From an uncultured bacterium (GTDB lineage Bacteria; Bacillota; Clostridia; Oscillospirales; Oscillospiraceae), in NCBI GenBank assembly GCA_949293245.1, contig CASFCS010000018.1, positions 1-42,890 on the forward strand: DNA of 42,890 nt, read 5' to 3'. Of the stretch, positions 32,602 through 40,890 are shown one piece after another; the first letter of the stretch is position 1, and every line of letters starts with the position of its first letter. The position numbers were made by a program, and so were the translations under genes. A model generated the notes under the pieces. The model ran no database searches. It was not told where the DNA came from and saw only the letters and a program-made list of their open reading frames with translations.

Positions 32602-33456
32602 ATGAAAACCGGACTCGTTCTGGAGGGCGGCGCCCTGCGCACCATCTTCTCCAGCGGCGCCTGCGACGCCATGGTGGAGGCGGGCGTTATGACCGATTAT
32701 GTGGTGGGTGTGTCCGCCGGCATTGCCTACGGCGTGAGCTATGTGTCCCGGCAGCCCCGCCGCAACCTGGAGATCCTGGTGAAATACGCCAACGACAAGC
32801 GTTACATGGGGGTACGCAATCTGCTCAACCCCTTTAACCGGTGCTATTTTGGCCGTGACTTTGCCTATAACGCCATACCAAACCGTCTGGTGCCCTTTGA
32901 CTATGACACCTTTGCCGCCTTCCCGGGGGCGGTGGAGGCCGCCGTCACCAACCTGAACACCGGCCGGGCGGAGTATCTGCCCGTTCCCCGGCAGGACGAC
33001 GGGAAGTTCCTGGTGCTCCAGGCCACCTGCGCCCTGCCCCTGATGTTCCCCACCATTCATATCGACGGCCAGCCCTACCTGGACGGGGGCATCGCCGCCC
33101 CCATCCCCTACCAGCGGGCCTTTGACCAGGGGTGCGACCGGGTACTGGTATTCCTCACCCACGAGCGAAATTACATCCGCAAGCCCGAGCCCACCGAGGG
33201 GCTCATCCAGCGGCGCTACCGGCGCTATCCCAACTTCTGCAAGCTGATGCGCCGGCGGGTGGAACTGTACAACCGGTGCCGGGAGGAGCTCTTCCGCCTG
33301 GAGGCGGAGGGCAAGGTGATGATCCTCACCCCTCTGGTCACCGAGGGATTTTCCCGGGTGGAGAAGGATGTCACCCGCATCCGCACCCTGTGGGAGGACG
33401 GTTACCACCAGGCCCAGGTGAAGATGGACCAGATCCGGGCCTTCCTGGGGAAGTGA
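32602..33456 (+). CDS. Patatin-like phospholipase
   Basis: The 284-residue protein has the bacterial patatin fold: the oxyanion GLVLEGGALR at residues 4-13, the nucleophile elbow GVSAG (Ser37-type) in the family's Ser-Asp dyad, and DGGIAAPIPYQRA with the catalytic Asp. Such proteins hydrolyse acyl lipids; several are bacterial housekeeping esterases of the RssA/YlbK kind. There is no signal peptide, so it acts inside the cell or at the inner membrane face. AAGGA lies nine bases before the ATG. It is transcribed alone and ends at a strong terminator. The Arg-rich C-terminal part (RRYRRYPNFCKLMRRR) could contact membrane lipid. Confidence 0.9.
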   Translation: MKTGLVLEGGALRTIFSSGACDAMVEAGVMTDYVVGVSAGIAYGVSYVSRQPRRNLEILVKYANDKRYMGVRNLLNPFNRCYFGRDFAYNAIPNRLVPFDYDTFAAFPGAVEAAVTNLNTGRAEYLPVPRQDDGKFLVLQATCALPLMFPTIHIDGQPYLDGGIAAPIPYQRAFDQGCDRVLVFLTHERNYIRKPEPTEGLIQRRYRRYPNFCKLMRRRVELYNRCREELFRLEAEGKVMILTPLVTEGFSRVEKDVTRIRTLWEDGYHQAQVKMDQIRAFLGK

Positions 33457-33488
33457 CTCCGGGATATCCTATGCCAGCGCAGCAAAAG

Positions 33489-33531
33489 CGGCCCCCGGCC
33501 GGTTCACTGGAACCGGCCGGGGGCCGTTTTT
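33489..33531. terminator. Bidirectional terminator after the patatin-like gene
   Basis: CGGCCCCCGGCCGGTTC pairs with GAACCGGCCGGGGGCCG (17 pairs, 4-base loop), then five T on the plus strand. On the minus strand GCTTTTGC follows, so it also serves the convergent gene at 33556. Confidence 0.92.
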
Positions 33532-33555
33532 AATGTCAGCTTCAGGGGGCGGGGC

Positions 33556-34023
33556 TCACAGGTCCTCCCGCTTGTCCGCCTCGGGGGCGTCGCAGGCGGA
33601 GGCAGGCTCGTCGCAGCAGGAGCAGCTCTCCTCGCCGCACACCCCGGTGTCCTCCTCAGGGGGGACCTGGGTGTCCACAGAGGCCTCAATATCCTCCTCC
33701 GTCAGGTTGCTGGCCGCCTTGATGTCGGCAATGCGCTCGTCGTTGTAGGCGATCTTGGCCTTGGCGGCGGTGATGCGCTCGCACAGGGCGGTATAGGGGG
33801 CCTCGGGGGCGGCGCCCCGCTCGGCGTAATACAGCTTGCCCAGCTCGATGTAGGCCTTGCGGATGGCGCTCTGCTCGGCGGTGGAGTCCATCTTCAGCTT
33901 GATGATCTCGGCCACTTCCTTGCTCTTGGCGATGCCGGTGCTGGTGAGCTCCATGGTCTTGGCCACGCCGGTCTGAGCCAGCTCGGTGACCCGGTCCATC
34001 AGATCTTCAAATTCAAATGCCAT
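33556..34023 (-). CDS. Small acidic protein with helical core and cysteine tail (unknown function)
   Basis: I do not recognise a characterised family. The 155-residue protein is predicted helical over about 1-110: DLMDRVTELAQTGVAKTMEL, then KSKEVAEIIKLKMDSTAEQSA and a long amphipathic stretch that could form a coiled coil. The last 45 residues are acidic and hold five cysteines at 129, 134, 136, 137 and 144 (VCGEESCSCC ... C), a possible metal site. No signal peptide or membrane segment. AAGGAGGT lies upstream of the ATG. It has its own promoter and terminator and is not in an operon. Similar proteins with helical start and zinc-ribbon-like ends are common in clostridia. Confidence 0.8.
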   Translation of the reverse strand: MAFEFEDLMDRVTELAQTGVAKTMELTSTGIAKSKEVAEIIKLKMDSTAEQSAIRKAYIELGKLYYAERGAAPEAPYTALCERITAAKAKIAYNDERIADIKAASNLTEEDIEASVDTQVPPEEDTGVCGEESCSCCDEPASACDAPEADKREDL

Positions 34024-34070
34024 GTTACATGACCTCCTTAAAGTGGTATGGGGCTTTGTTCTATGGATAC

Positions 34071-34099
34071 AGTTTACCCGTTTTTATCCTGAGGCGCAA
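34071..34099 (-). promoter_or_regulatory. Promoter of the small acidic protein gene
   Basis: On the minus strand TTGCGC (34094-34099) and TAAACT (34071-34076) are 17 bases apart, about 47 bases before the ATG. Confidence 0.55.
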
Positions 34100-34136
34100 G
34101 GGCTCCCCTTCTATTTTAATCCATTGTTAATCTCTT

Positions 34137-34559
34137 TTACACCCCGTCTTTACCTGGGGCGGAGGAGGCAAAGGCAAAAAACCGCTGGCCCAGGTAGTTG
34201 AGGGCGGTGTACAGGCACATGCCCCCCATCTTGGCCAGCCGCTCCTGCCAGAGGGGCGGGATGCCGCTGCCCGCCAGGACCCAGGCCGCCAGGGGCTGGG
34301 CCAGGGCGTAGGCCGCCCCGTAGCACACCGCCACGTTGAGGGCGAACTTCACCGCTGAGCGCCAGAAAATCTCCCGGCTGCGGAAGGTGAAGTACCGGTT
34401 GAGAAAAAAGCTCATCACCGCCCCGGCCACATAGGCGATGGCGGTGGAGGGCCAGTACCCCAGCCCCTCCAGGGCGAACATCAGCACCGCCGACAGCAGG
34501 GTGTTGCCCACCCCCACCAGGAGGAATTTCCACAGGGAGGCGTCAAGCAGTTTTTTCAT
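34137..34559 (-). CDS. GtrA-family membrane protein
   Basis: The 140-residue protein has the four membrane segments of GtrA proteins: FLLVGVGNTLLSAVLMFAL, ...AIAYVAGAVMSFFLNRYFTF, AVKFALNVAVCYGAAYALA and a last one near MGGMCLYTALNYLGQRFF. The motif SFFLNRYFTFRS is diagnostic. GtrA proteins are thought to help flip or present lipid-linked sugars for cell-surface decoration. The gene overlaps the 3' end of the glycosyltransferase gene by 17 bases, a typical GtrB-GtrA pair. Confidence 0.9.
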   Translation of the reverse strand: MKKLLDASLWKFLLVGVGNTLLSAVLMFALEGLGYWPSTAIAYVAGAVMSFFLNRYFTFRSREIFWRSAVKFALNVAVCYGAAYALAQPLAAWVLAGSGIPPLWQERLAKMGGMCLYTALNYLGQRFFAFASSAPGKDGV

Positions 34560-35508
34560 CCCCGTCCTCCAGCACCTCCCGGATCAAAAACCGGGGCCGG
34601 GCCTTGCTCTCCAGATAGATCTTGCCGATGTATTCCCCGATGACCCCCAGGGACAGGAGGATGAGCCCCCCGATGGCCCACACGGAGCACACCAGGCTGG
34701 CCCAGCCCAGGATGGTCTCCCCCATGGCCCAGCGGACCACGGAGTAGAGGAGCATGGCGATGCTGATGAAGAACACCAGAAAGCCCAGGGCGGTGATCAT
34801 ACGGATGGGCTTCACCGACAGGGAAGTGATGCCCTCCAGGGCGAAGGAGATCATCTTCTTCAGGGGATATTTGCTCTCCCCGGCAAACCGGGCCCCCCGC
34901 TCGTACTCCACCGTGGCGGTGCGGTAGCCGATCATGGGCACGATGCCCCGCAGGAAGAGGTTCACCTCCCGAAACTCCGCCAGGCCCTCCAGGGCCCGGC
35001 GGGACATGAGGCGGTAGTCCGCGTGGTTGAACACCGTCTCCGCCCCCAGGGCGTTCATCAGGCGGTAGAACCCCTCCGCGGTGACCCGCTTGAAAAAGCT
35101 GTCCTTCTTCCGGGCCGAGCGCACCCCGTAGACGATGTCGCACCCGGCGTAATACTCCTCCACCATGGCGTCCACCGCGTCAATGTCGTCCTGGAGGTCG
35201 GCGTCCATGGAGATGGCCATGTCGCACCGCTCTCTGGCAGTCATCAGCCCCGCCAGCAGGGCATTCTGGTGGCCCCGGTTGCGGCTCAGGTCCACCCCGG
35301 AGAAGAGGGAGCACTCCCGGTGGAGGGCGGTGATGAGGTCCCAGGTGGCATCCCGGGAGCCGTCGTTGACAAAGAGGACCCGGCTTTTCTCCCCGATCTT
35401 TCCCGCGGCCATCAATCTCTCCAGCTTCTCCCGCAGCCGCCGGGCGGTCTCGGGCAGCACGGCCTCCTCGTTGTAGCAGGGGACCACGATATAAAGCACA
35501 TCTGCCAT
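34543..35508 (-). CDS. GT2 polyprenyl-phosphate glycosyltransferase (GtrB/DPM1 type)
   Basis: The 321-residue enzyme transfers a sugar from a nucleotide donor to undecaprenyl phosphate at the membrane. The GT-A domain shows VVPCYNEE at residues 8-15, FVNDGSRDATW near 47, NRGHQNALLAG near 77 and SMDADLQDD near 96 with the metal-binding Asp residues. Two membrane segments follow (about 230-254 and 266-288), ending GEYIGKIYLESKARP, the usual GtrB end. I chose ATG 35508, with AAAGGA eight bases upstream; the frame runs 23 codons higher without similarity. The sugar is probably glucose or a similar hexose, feeding surface polymer modification together with GtrA. Confidence 0.92.
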   Translation of the reverse strand: MADVLYIVVPCYNEEAVLPETARRLREKLERLMAAGKIGEKSRVLFVNDGSRDATWDLITALHRECSLFSGVDLSRNRGHQNALLAGLMTARERCDMAISMDADLQDDIDAVDAMVEEYYAGCDIVYGVRSARKKDSFFKRVTAEGFYRLMNALGAETVFNHADYRLMSRRALEGLAEFREVNLFLRGIVPMIGYRTATVEYERGARFAGESKYPLKKMISFALEGITSLSVKPIRMITALGFLVFFISIAMLLYSVVRWAMGETILGWASLVCSVWAIGGLILLSLGVIGEYIGKIYLESKARPRFLIREVLEDGDEKTA

Positions 35509-35612
35509 GGTGAGATTCCTTTCTGTTGCCCGGGGCCCCGCCCCGGCTGGTGGTGTGGGTCCCATACAGCTTACCACATCCCCCGTTCCCTTTCAACCTG
35601 TCCCCGGACGGC

Positions 35613-35643
35613 AAGCGCGGCGGAGGCTTCCTCCGCCGCGCTT
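35613..35643 (-). other. Hairpin at the end of the spoIIA operon
   Basis: AAGCGCGGCGGAGG pairs with CCTCCGCCGCGCTT (14 pairs, 3-base loop). It begins at the last base of the sigF stop codon. The minus-strand tail is GCCG rather than T-rich, so it is a probable but not textbook terminator; it may also protect the 3' end. Confidence 0.55.
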
Positions 35644-36356
35644 TACTCCTCCATCAGGCTGCGCCGCAGCCGCTCCACCGCCTTGCGCTCGATGCGGGAG
35701 ATCTGCACCTGGCTCACCCCCACGATGCGGGCGGTCTGCTCCTGGGTCATGCCCCGGTAGAACCGCAGGGCAATCACCTGCCGCTCCCGCTCCCCCAGGG
35801 CGGCCACCGCCCCCCGCAGGGCCATGCGCTCCACCACCCGGTCCTCCATGCCGTCGGTGCCCAGCACCTGCTCCAGGGTGAACCCCTCCCCGCTCTCCGC
35901 CTGGAGGGAGGCTACGGTGACACAGGCGGTCTCGGCGGCGGCGATCTCCTCCGCCTCCAGCCCCGTGTCCGCCGACAGCTCGCTGAGGGTGGGCTCCCGG
36001 CCCAGCCGGTGCTCCAGCCGGTCCCGGCTCAGCCTGATGGCCATTGCCCGCTCCTTCAGCCCCCGGCTCACCTTCACCGTCCCGTCGTCCCGGAGGAAGC
36101 GGCGGATCTCCCCGGCGATCTTGGGCACGGCGTAGGTGGAGAACTGGGTGCCGTAGGCGGTGTCAAACCCCCGCACCGCCTTGAGAAACCCCAGGCACCC
36201 CAGTTGGTAGAGGTCCTCCGACTCCACCCCCCGGCCGTAGTACCGCCGCACCACGCTCCAGATGAGGCCATTGTTCTCCTCCAGCAGCCGCTCACAGGCC
36301 CCGTTATCCCCGCCGGCGGCGGCCTCCAGCAGGGCGGCGGTGTCCCCGCCGCTCAC
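35643..36356 (-). CDS. sigF: Sporulation sigma factor F
   Basis: The 237-residue sigma-70-type factor directs the first forespore-specific transcription. Region 2 is seen at about 35-95 (DLYQLGCLGFLKAVRGFD, FSTYAVPKIAGEIRRFLRD), region 3 at 105-160, and region 4 at about 185-235 with a helix-turn-helix MTQEQTARIVGVSQVQISRIERKA. Its position after spoIIAA and spoIIAB identifies it as sigma F rather than sigma G. It starts with GTG, sharing GTGA with the spoIIAB stop, so stoichiometry with its anti-sigma factor is set by coupled translation. An ATP-dependent switch involving SpoIIAB, SpoIIAA and SpoIIE controls it. Confidence 0.95.
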   Translation of the reverse strand: MSGGDTAALLEAAAGGDNGACERLLEENNGLIWSVVRRYYGRGVESEDLYQLGCLGFLKAVRGFDTAYGTQFSTYAVPKIAGEIRRFLRDDGTVKVSRGLKERAMAIRLSRDRLEHRLGREPTLSELSADTGLEAEEIAAAETACVTVASLQAESGEGFTLEQVLGTDGMEDRVVERMALRGAVAALGERERQVIALRFYRGMTQEQTARIVGVSQVQISRIERKAVERLRRSLMEE

Positions 36357-36796
36357 CGCCGGCGGTCCCGGCGGCTGGACACCCGGCGGCGCATGGTCAC
36401 CGCGGTCCCCTTTCCCGGGGCCGAACGCACCCGCACGCTGTCCATAAAGCTCTCCATGATAGTAAATCCCATGCCCGAGCGCTCCTCATTCCCCGTGGTA
36501 AACATGGGGGTGCGGGCCTTCTCCACGTCGGCAATGCCCACCCCGGTGTCCCGCACCAGCACCTCCACCACGTCCCCCTCCAGCAGCCGCAGGCGCATGA
36601 TGACCTTCCCCAGGGCATCGGGGTAGGCGTGGACGATGGCGTTGGTCACCGCCTCGCTCACCGCAGTCTTGATGTCGTTGAGCTCGTCCAGCGTGGGGTC
36701 CAGCCGGGCCGCGAAACAGGCCGCCGCCATGCGGGCAAAGCTCTCATTGGCCGACCGGGACCAAAAGGTCACGGTGGCCTGGTCCAAAACCTTCAT
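36353..36796 (-). CDS. spoIIAB: Anti-sigma F factor, serine kinase
   Basis: The 147-residue GHKL-type protein binds sigma F and holds it inactive, and it phosphorylates SpoIIAA with ATP. The N-box AVSEAVTNAIVHAYP is near residues 44-58, the G1 box DTGVGIADVE near 87, and the G2 box SGMGFTIMESFMDSV near 107. The C-terminal end is very basic (RRRVSSRRDRRR). It follows spoIIAA by 15 bases and overlaps sigF. Length and order match the spoIIA operon of other spore formers. Confidence 0.95.
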   Translation of the reverse strand: MKVLDQATVTFWSRSANESFARMAAACFAARLDPTLDELNDIKTAVSEAVTNAIVHAYPDALGKVIMRLRLLEGDVVEVLVRDTGVGIADVEKARTPMFTTGNEERSGMGFTIMESFMDSVRVRSAPGKGTAVTMRRRVSSRRDRRR

Positions 36797-36811
36797 ATGT
36801 ACTCCCCCTGT

Positions 36812-37117
36812 TCATTCAAGCGGCATCAGCTTGTGGATGCCCGCCGTCTCCAGCACCCGGCGGGCCTGGTGGGGCACCGACCGCAGGCGCATGGTACCCC
36901 CCAATTCCCCCATTCTCCGCCAGGCCCGGATCACCACGGCGATGCCGGAACTGTCCATAAAGCTCACCCCGGACAGGTCCAGCTCCAGACTTCCGGGCAG
37001 GGCCTGGCCGATTTCACGGTCCAGCACCCCCATGATCTCCCGGGCCCCGTGGTGGTCCACCTCCCCGGAGAGATAGGCCCGCATGGCCCGTTCCCGGCAC
37101 TCTGTCTTTACCGGCAT
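36812..37117 (-). CDS. spoIIAA: Anti-anti-sigma F factor
   Basis: The 101-residue STAS-domain protein releases sigma F by binding SpoIIAB when it is unphosphorylated. The phosphorylation site lies in SGVSFMDSSGIAVVIRA, with the serine of DSSG (about residue 57) as the target of SpoIIAB. Preceding beta strands (AYLSGEVDHHGAREIM) and the C-terminal helices are normal for the family. The ATG has GGGGTGG upstream. It is the first gene of the operon, and its mRNA starts near the valS terminator. Confidence 0.94.
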   Translation of the reverse strand: MPVKTECRERAMRAYLSGEVDHHGAREIMGVLDREIGQALPGSLELDLSGVSFMDSSGIAVVIRAWRRMGELGGTMRLRSVPHQARRVLETAGIHKLMPLE

Positions 37118-37142
37118 AGCTTGTCCACCCCTTCTCTTGCGT

Positions 37143-37181
37143 AAAAAATCGCCGCATACCAGAAACTGGTATACGGCGATT
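37143..37181 (-). terminator. Terminator of valS
   Basis: AATCGCCG (37147-37154) pairs with CGGCGATT (37174-37181), with an inner ATACCAG/CTGGTAT helix separated by one mismatch. On the minus strand the hairpin runs into TTTTTTAC. It lies about 50 bases past the valS stop and extends into the spoIIA promoter. Confidence 0.85.
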
Positions 37182-37207
37182 ATACCCCCTCTTACGGGGC
37201 GAATCCT
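37179..37207 (-). promoter_or_regulatory. Probable promoter of the spoIIA operon
   Basis: On the minus strand AGGATT (37202-37207) and TATAAT (37179-37184) are 17 bases apart. AGGA at -35 resembles the sigma-H box expected for spoIIA, while TATAAT is a perfect sigma-A -10; no GAAT -10 was found. The start would be near 37172, inside the valS terminator stem, 55 bases before spoIIAA. Confidence 0.5.
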
Positions 37208-37232
37208 GTTGGATTTTCAGTTGAGACAAACC

Positions 37233-39863
37233 TCACAGGGCAGCCAGCTGCTCGGTGAGCTTGGAAATGAGGGTGCGCAGCTTCTCCGCCCGGTCCTTCT
37301 CGGCGGCCACCACGGCCTCGGGGGCCTTGTTCAGGAAGCCGGGGTTCTGGAGCTTGGCCTCCAGCCCCTTGAGCTCCCCCTGCTTCTTGCCCAGGTCCTT
37401 CTGGAGGCGGGCCTTTTCCTTGGCCAGATCCACCAGCTCGGACAGGGGCATGAACACCGTGGCGTCGGCGGTGACGGCGGACACCATCCCCTGCTGGTCG
37501 GCGGGAGAAACGGCGGTGAAGGTGACGCTCTCGCCGTAGGCCAGGCGGCGGAGGAAGGCCTCCCCCTGGGCAAAGAGATCCTCCCGGGCCGTGACCACGG
37601 TGAGGTGGGCCTTCTTGCTGGGAGGCACGTTCATCTCAGCCCGGCGGGCACGCACCGCCCGGATGACCTCCATGATGCACTCCATGGCCTCCTCCTGGGC
37701 GGGGAAGTCCAGGTCGGCCCGGTACTCCGGCCAGCTCTGGAGCATGAGGTAGTCCCCCTCGTGGGGCAGGGCCTGCCAGATCTCCTCGGTGATGAAGGGC
37801 ATGAAGGGGTGGAGGAGCTTGAGGGTCTCCGTGAGGACGTAGCACAGCACCTGCTGGGCCCGGACCTTGGCGTCCTCGTCCTCCCCCTGGAGGCGGGTCT
37901 TGGTCAGCTCGATATACCAGTCGCAGTAGGAGTCCCAGATGAAGTCGTACACCTTCTGGGCAGCCACGCCCAGCTCGTACTTCTCCATGTTCTCGGTGAT
38001 CTCCGCCACCGCCCGGTTGAGCTTGGAGAGGATCCACTTGTCCTCCAGCTCCAGCTTCTCCGGGAGCTCACACTTGTCGATGGTCAGGTTCATCATCAGG
38101 AAGCGGGAGGCGTTCCAGATCTTGTTGGCAAAGTTGCGCATGGCCTCGCACCGCTCGGTGTAAAAGCGCATGTCGTTGCCGGGGGAGTTGCCGGTGACCA
38201 GGTTGAAGCGCAGGGCATCGGCGCCGTACTGCTCGGCGATCTCCAGGGGATCGATGCCGTTGCCCAGGGACTTGGACATCTTGCGGCCCTTGTCGTCCCG
38301 CACCAGGCCGTGGATGAACACGGTGTGGAAGGGGGGCTTTCCGGTGTGCTCGCAGGCGGAGAAGATCATCCGGGCCACCCAGAAGAAGATGATGTCGTAC
38401 CCGGTGACCAGCACATCGGTGGGATAGAAATACTTGAAGTCCTCGCTGTTCTCGTCGGGCCAGCCCAGAGTGGAGAAGGGCCACAGGGCGGAGGAGAACC
38501 AGGTGTCCAGCACGTCCTCCTCCTGGACGATGTTGTGGGAGTGGCAGTGCTCACACTCGGTGGGGTCATCCTCGGACACGGTGATATGGCCGCAGTCGGC
38601 GCAGGTCCAGGCGGGGATCTGGTGGCCCCACCACAGCTGGCGGGAGATACACCAGTCGTGGACGTTCTCCATCCAGTTGGTGTAGGTCTTGGCAAAGCGG
38701 TCGGGGACGAACTTGGTCTCCCCCTCGTTCACCACCCGCAGGGCCTCGCGGGCCAGGGGCTCCATCTTCACGAACCACTGGGCGGAGATAAGGGGCTCCA
38801 CGTCGCTGTGGCAGCGGTAGCAGGTGCCCACGTTGTGCTGGTGGGGCTCCACCTTGACCAGATACCCCTGCTCCTCCAGGTCGTGGACAATGGCCTTGCG
38901 GGCCTCGTAGCGGTCCATGCCGGAGTAGCGCCCGTAGCCCTCCACCACCTTGCCGTTGTCGTCCAGCACCCGGATGGTCTCCAGATTCTGCCGCAGGCCC
39001 ACCTCGAAGTCGTTGGGGTCGTGGGCGGGGGTCATCTTCACGCAGCCGGTGCCAAACTCCATGTCCACATACTCATCGGCCACAATGGGCATCTCCCGGC
39101 CCACCAGGGGCAGGATGCACTTCTTGCCCACAATGTCCTTGTACCGCTCGTCGTCGGGGTGGACCGCCACGCCGGTGTCGCCCAGCATGGTCTCGGGCCG
39201 GGTGGTGGCCACGATGACATACCGGCCCTCCTCCCCCTGGATGGGGTAGCGGATGTGCCAGAAGTTGCCCGGCTTGTCCTGGTACTCCACCTCGGCGTCG
39301 CTCAGGGCGGTGACGCAGTGGGGGCACCAGTTGATGATGCGGGAGCCCTTGTAGATGAGGCCCTTCTTGTAGAGGGAGACGAACACATGGCGCACCGCCT
39401 TGGAGAGGCCCTCGTCCATGGTGAACCGGGAGCGGGACCAGTCGCAGGAGGCCCCCAGCTTTTTCTGCTGCTCCACGATGCGGTTTCCGTACTTGTGCTT
39501 CCAGTCCCACACCCGCTCCAGGAATTTCTCCCGGCCCAGGTCGTAGCGGCTGAGGCCCTCGTTCTTGCGCAGCTCCTCCTCCACCTTGATCTGGGTGGCA
39601 ATGCCGGCGTGGTCCGTGCCGGGCACCCACAGCGCGGCATACCCCTGCATCCGCTTGAAGCGGATGAGGATGTCCTGAAGGGTGGAGTCCATGGCATGGC
39701 CCATGTGGAGCTGTCCTGTCACATTGGGGGGCGGCATGACGATGGTGAAGGGCTTCTTGGACCGGTCACGGTGGCCCTCAAAGCAGCCGTTCTCCTCCCA
39801 CATTTTGTAGATGCGGCCCTCCGCCTCCTGGGGCTCATAGACCTTGGGAAGTTCTTTTTTCAT
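37233..39863 (-). CDS. valS: Valyl-tRNA synthetase
   Basis: The 876-residue class I enzyme charges tRNA-Val. The HIGH signature appears as HMGH at residues 52-55, after PPPNVTGQL, and KMSKS at 528-532. Between them lie the CP1 editing domain and a zinc-binding pattern CADCGH ... CEHCH (about 405-425). The anticodon-binding domain follows, then a C-terminal coiled-coil arm of about 65 residues ([19 protein letters not shown]). ATG 39863 is chosen: AGGAG lies eight bases upstream; the frame extends eight codons higher. It is controlled by the T-box leader upstream and ends at the terminator at 37143. Confidence 0.97.
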   Translation of the reverse strand: MKKELPKVYEPQEAEGRIYKMWEENGCFEGHRDRSKKPFTIVMPPPNVTGQLHMGHAMDSTLQDILIRFKRMQGYAALWVPGTDHAGIATQIKVEEELRKNEGLSRYDLGREKFLERVWDWKHKYGNRIVEQQKKLGASCDWSRSRFTMDEGLSKAVRHVFVSLYKKGLIYKGSRIINWCPHCVTALSDAEVEYQDKPGNFWHIRYPIQGEEGRYVIVATTRPETMLGDTGVAVHPDDERYKDIVGKKCILPLVGREMPIVADEYVDMEFGTGCVKMTPAHDPNDFEVGLRQNLETIRVLDDNGKVVEGYGRYSGMDRYEARKAIVHDLEEQGYLVKVEPHQHNVGTCYRCHSDVEPLISAQWFVKMEPLAREALRVVNEGETKFVPDRFAKTYTNWMENVHDWCISRQLWWGHQIPAWTCADCGHITVSEDDPTECEHCHSHNIVQEEDVLDTWFSSALWPFSTLGWPDENSEDFKYFYPTDVLVTGYDIIFFWVARMIFSACEHTGKPPFHTVFIHGLVRDDKGRKMSKSLGNGIDPLEIAEQYGADALRFNLVTGNSPGNDMRFYTERCEAMRNFANKIWNASRFLMMNLTIDKCELPEKLELEDKWILSKLNRAVAEITENMEKYELGVAAQKVYDFIWDSYCDWYIELTKTRLQGEDEDAKVRAQQVLCYVLTETLKLLHPFMPFITEEIWQALPHEGDYLMLQSWPEYRADLDFPAQEEAMECIMEVIRAVRARRAEMNVPPSKKAHLTVVTAREDLFAQGEAFLRRLAYGESVTFTAVSPADQQGMVSAVTADATVFMPLSELVDLAKEKARLQKDLGKKQGELKGLEAKLQNPGFLNKAPEAVVAAEKDRAEKLRTLISKLTEQLAAL

Positions 39864-39893
39864 CTTCACATCTCCTTTTCGGGGCAAAACAAA

Positions 39894-40137
39894 AGGTCCG
39901 CCCCGAGCTGTTTGCTCAGGGCGAACCTGTCAAGTCCGCGGTACCACCTGAATTCGCGCCCGGCGGGCGCGCGCTCACTGCCCCTGTAACGGGAGGACCC
40001 GCCGCCTCTTACTCACGGTTCACAGGCGGGGCTCCGGGACCACCTTCCGTCCACACGGGGGACGCCTTGCACCAAGCGGCGCCTCTCTGAAAACCCCGGT
40101 CTGTGGCCGTACTCCTTCCCTTCCAAGCCTTTATCAA
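39894..40137 (-). promoter_or_regulatory. T-box riboswitch controlling valS
   Basis: The minus strand has the T-box core AGGTGGTACCGCGG (rc of 39936-39949), which binds the uncharged tRNA acceptor end. It is followed by the terminator stem AGGTTCGCCCTGAG / CTCGGGGCGGACCT (39894-39928) and TTTTGTTTTG. Upstream, GGAGTACGGCC near the 5' end, GGTGCAAGG in the Stem I loop region and GTTACAGGG fit the T-box Stem I-III layout. Low charged tRNA-Val would favour the antiterminator and expression of valS. I could not assign the valine specifier codon with certainty. Confidence 0.92.
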
Positions 40138-40143
40138 GGTATT

Positions 40144-40172
40144 ATTATACTGACAGCGTGTCATTCTGTCAA
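40144..40172 (-). promoter_or_regulatory. Consensus sigma-A promoter of the T-box-valS unit
   Basis: On the minus strand TTGACA (40167-40172) and TATAAT (40144-40149) are both perfect and 17 bases apart. The -35 box lies inside the last codons of the TetR gene, which reads in the same direction. Confidence 0.9.
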
Positions 40173-40793
40173 GGGCGGCGTGTCCCCCTCCCGCCACCAG
40201 TCCCCGCTCTGGAAGATCTGGCGGCTGAGAAAATAGCTGCGGCGGAATTTCTCTGTGAGGTCGTAGCCGCAGTCGTGGAGGAGCCAGTCAATGACGATAC
40301 CCCGGAAGTGGAGCATACAGTAATCCGCCACCTCCTCAGGCTGGTAGGCCACCGCCAGCAGGCCCTGGTCCTTGGCGTCCCGCAGGCAGGAGAGGATGGC
40401 CTGGTAGGTGTACCGCCCGGCGCTGTCCTGCCCGGCGCTGCCGCTGGCCAGCCGGTGCTGATAGTACCGCACCGCCAGCCGCCCCGCCTTCTCCTGCATG
40501 AACCGGGCGTACAGCTCCGCCACCCGGGCCAGCCGCTCCAGGGGAGGCTCGTCCAGATAGTCCTCCATGGACTCCTCCACAAAGGTGTCCAGCGGGCCGA
40601 AGCCCAGGCGCAGCATATCGTCCTTGGAGGGAAAATGGTGATAGAAGGCCCCGGTGGTGATGCCGGCCTCCCGGCAGATATCCCGCACCGAGACCTGGTC
40701 ATACTCCCGCTCCCGCATAAGGCGCAGCGCGGTATCCAGGATCTTACGCTCTGTATCCTGCCCCCGGTCCCGGCGGCTTTTCTCCCCTTCCAC
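40161..40793 (-). CDS. TetR-family transcriptional regulator
   Basis: The 210-residue regulator has an N-terminal helix-turn-helix (about residues 10-58, ILDTALRLMREREYDQVSVRDIC then GITTGAFYHHFPSKDDML) and a helical ligand domain whose family is not clear. The start is a GTG at 40793, eight bases after GGAGG; a second GTG at 40796 is in frame, and the open frame runs higher without similarity. It is divergent from degV, and the intergenic inverted repeat at 40845-40859 is the likely binding site. TetR regulators next to DegV fatty-acid-binding proteins often respond to lipids; here that is inference. Confidence 0.88.
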   Translation of the reverse strand: MEGEKSRRDRGQDTERKILDTALRLMREREYDQVSVRDICREAGITTGAFYHHFPSKDDMLRLGFGPLDTFVEESMEDYLDEPPLERLARVAELYARFMQEKAGRLAVRYYQHRLASGSAGQDSAGRYTYQAILSCLRDAKDQGLLAVAYQPEEVADYCMLHFRGIVIDWLLHDCGYDLTEKFRRSYFLSRQIFQSGDWWREGDTPPLTE

Positions 40794-40806
40794 CACAATC
40801 CCCTCC

Positions 40807-40835
40807 TTGACACTGTCCTTTTGTGACTGTATAAT
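40807..40835 (+). promoter_or_regulatory. Consensus sigma-A promoter of degV
   Basis: TTGACA (40807-40812) and TATAAT (40830-40835) are both perfect and 17 bases apart. The start would be near 40842. The -35 overlaps the ribosome site of the divergent TetR gene. On the other strand TATAAT (rc of 40834-40839) could serve TetR but has no good -35. Confidence 0.88.
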
Positions 40836-40844
40836 TATAGCATA

Positions 40845-40859
40845 CATAACAACGTTATG
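40845..40859. promoter_or_regulatory. Operator candidate between tetR and degV
   Basis: CATAAC (40845-40850) and GTTATG (40854-40859) form a 6-3-6 inverted repeat right at the expected degV start point and near the TetR promoter. This is the normal place for a TetR-family operator acting on both genes. Confidence 0.6.
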
Positions 40860-40890
40860 CTTATTAATTTTTTGTAAAGTTGGTGACGCC

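Noticed and set aside
37083-39989. Plus-strand open frame of 968 residues opposite valS
   Set aside because: Artefact of GC-rich codons. It lacks any recognisable domain, and the opposite frame is a clear valyl-tRNA synthetase.
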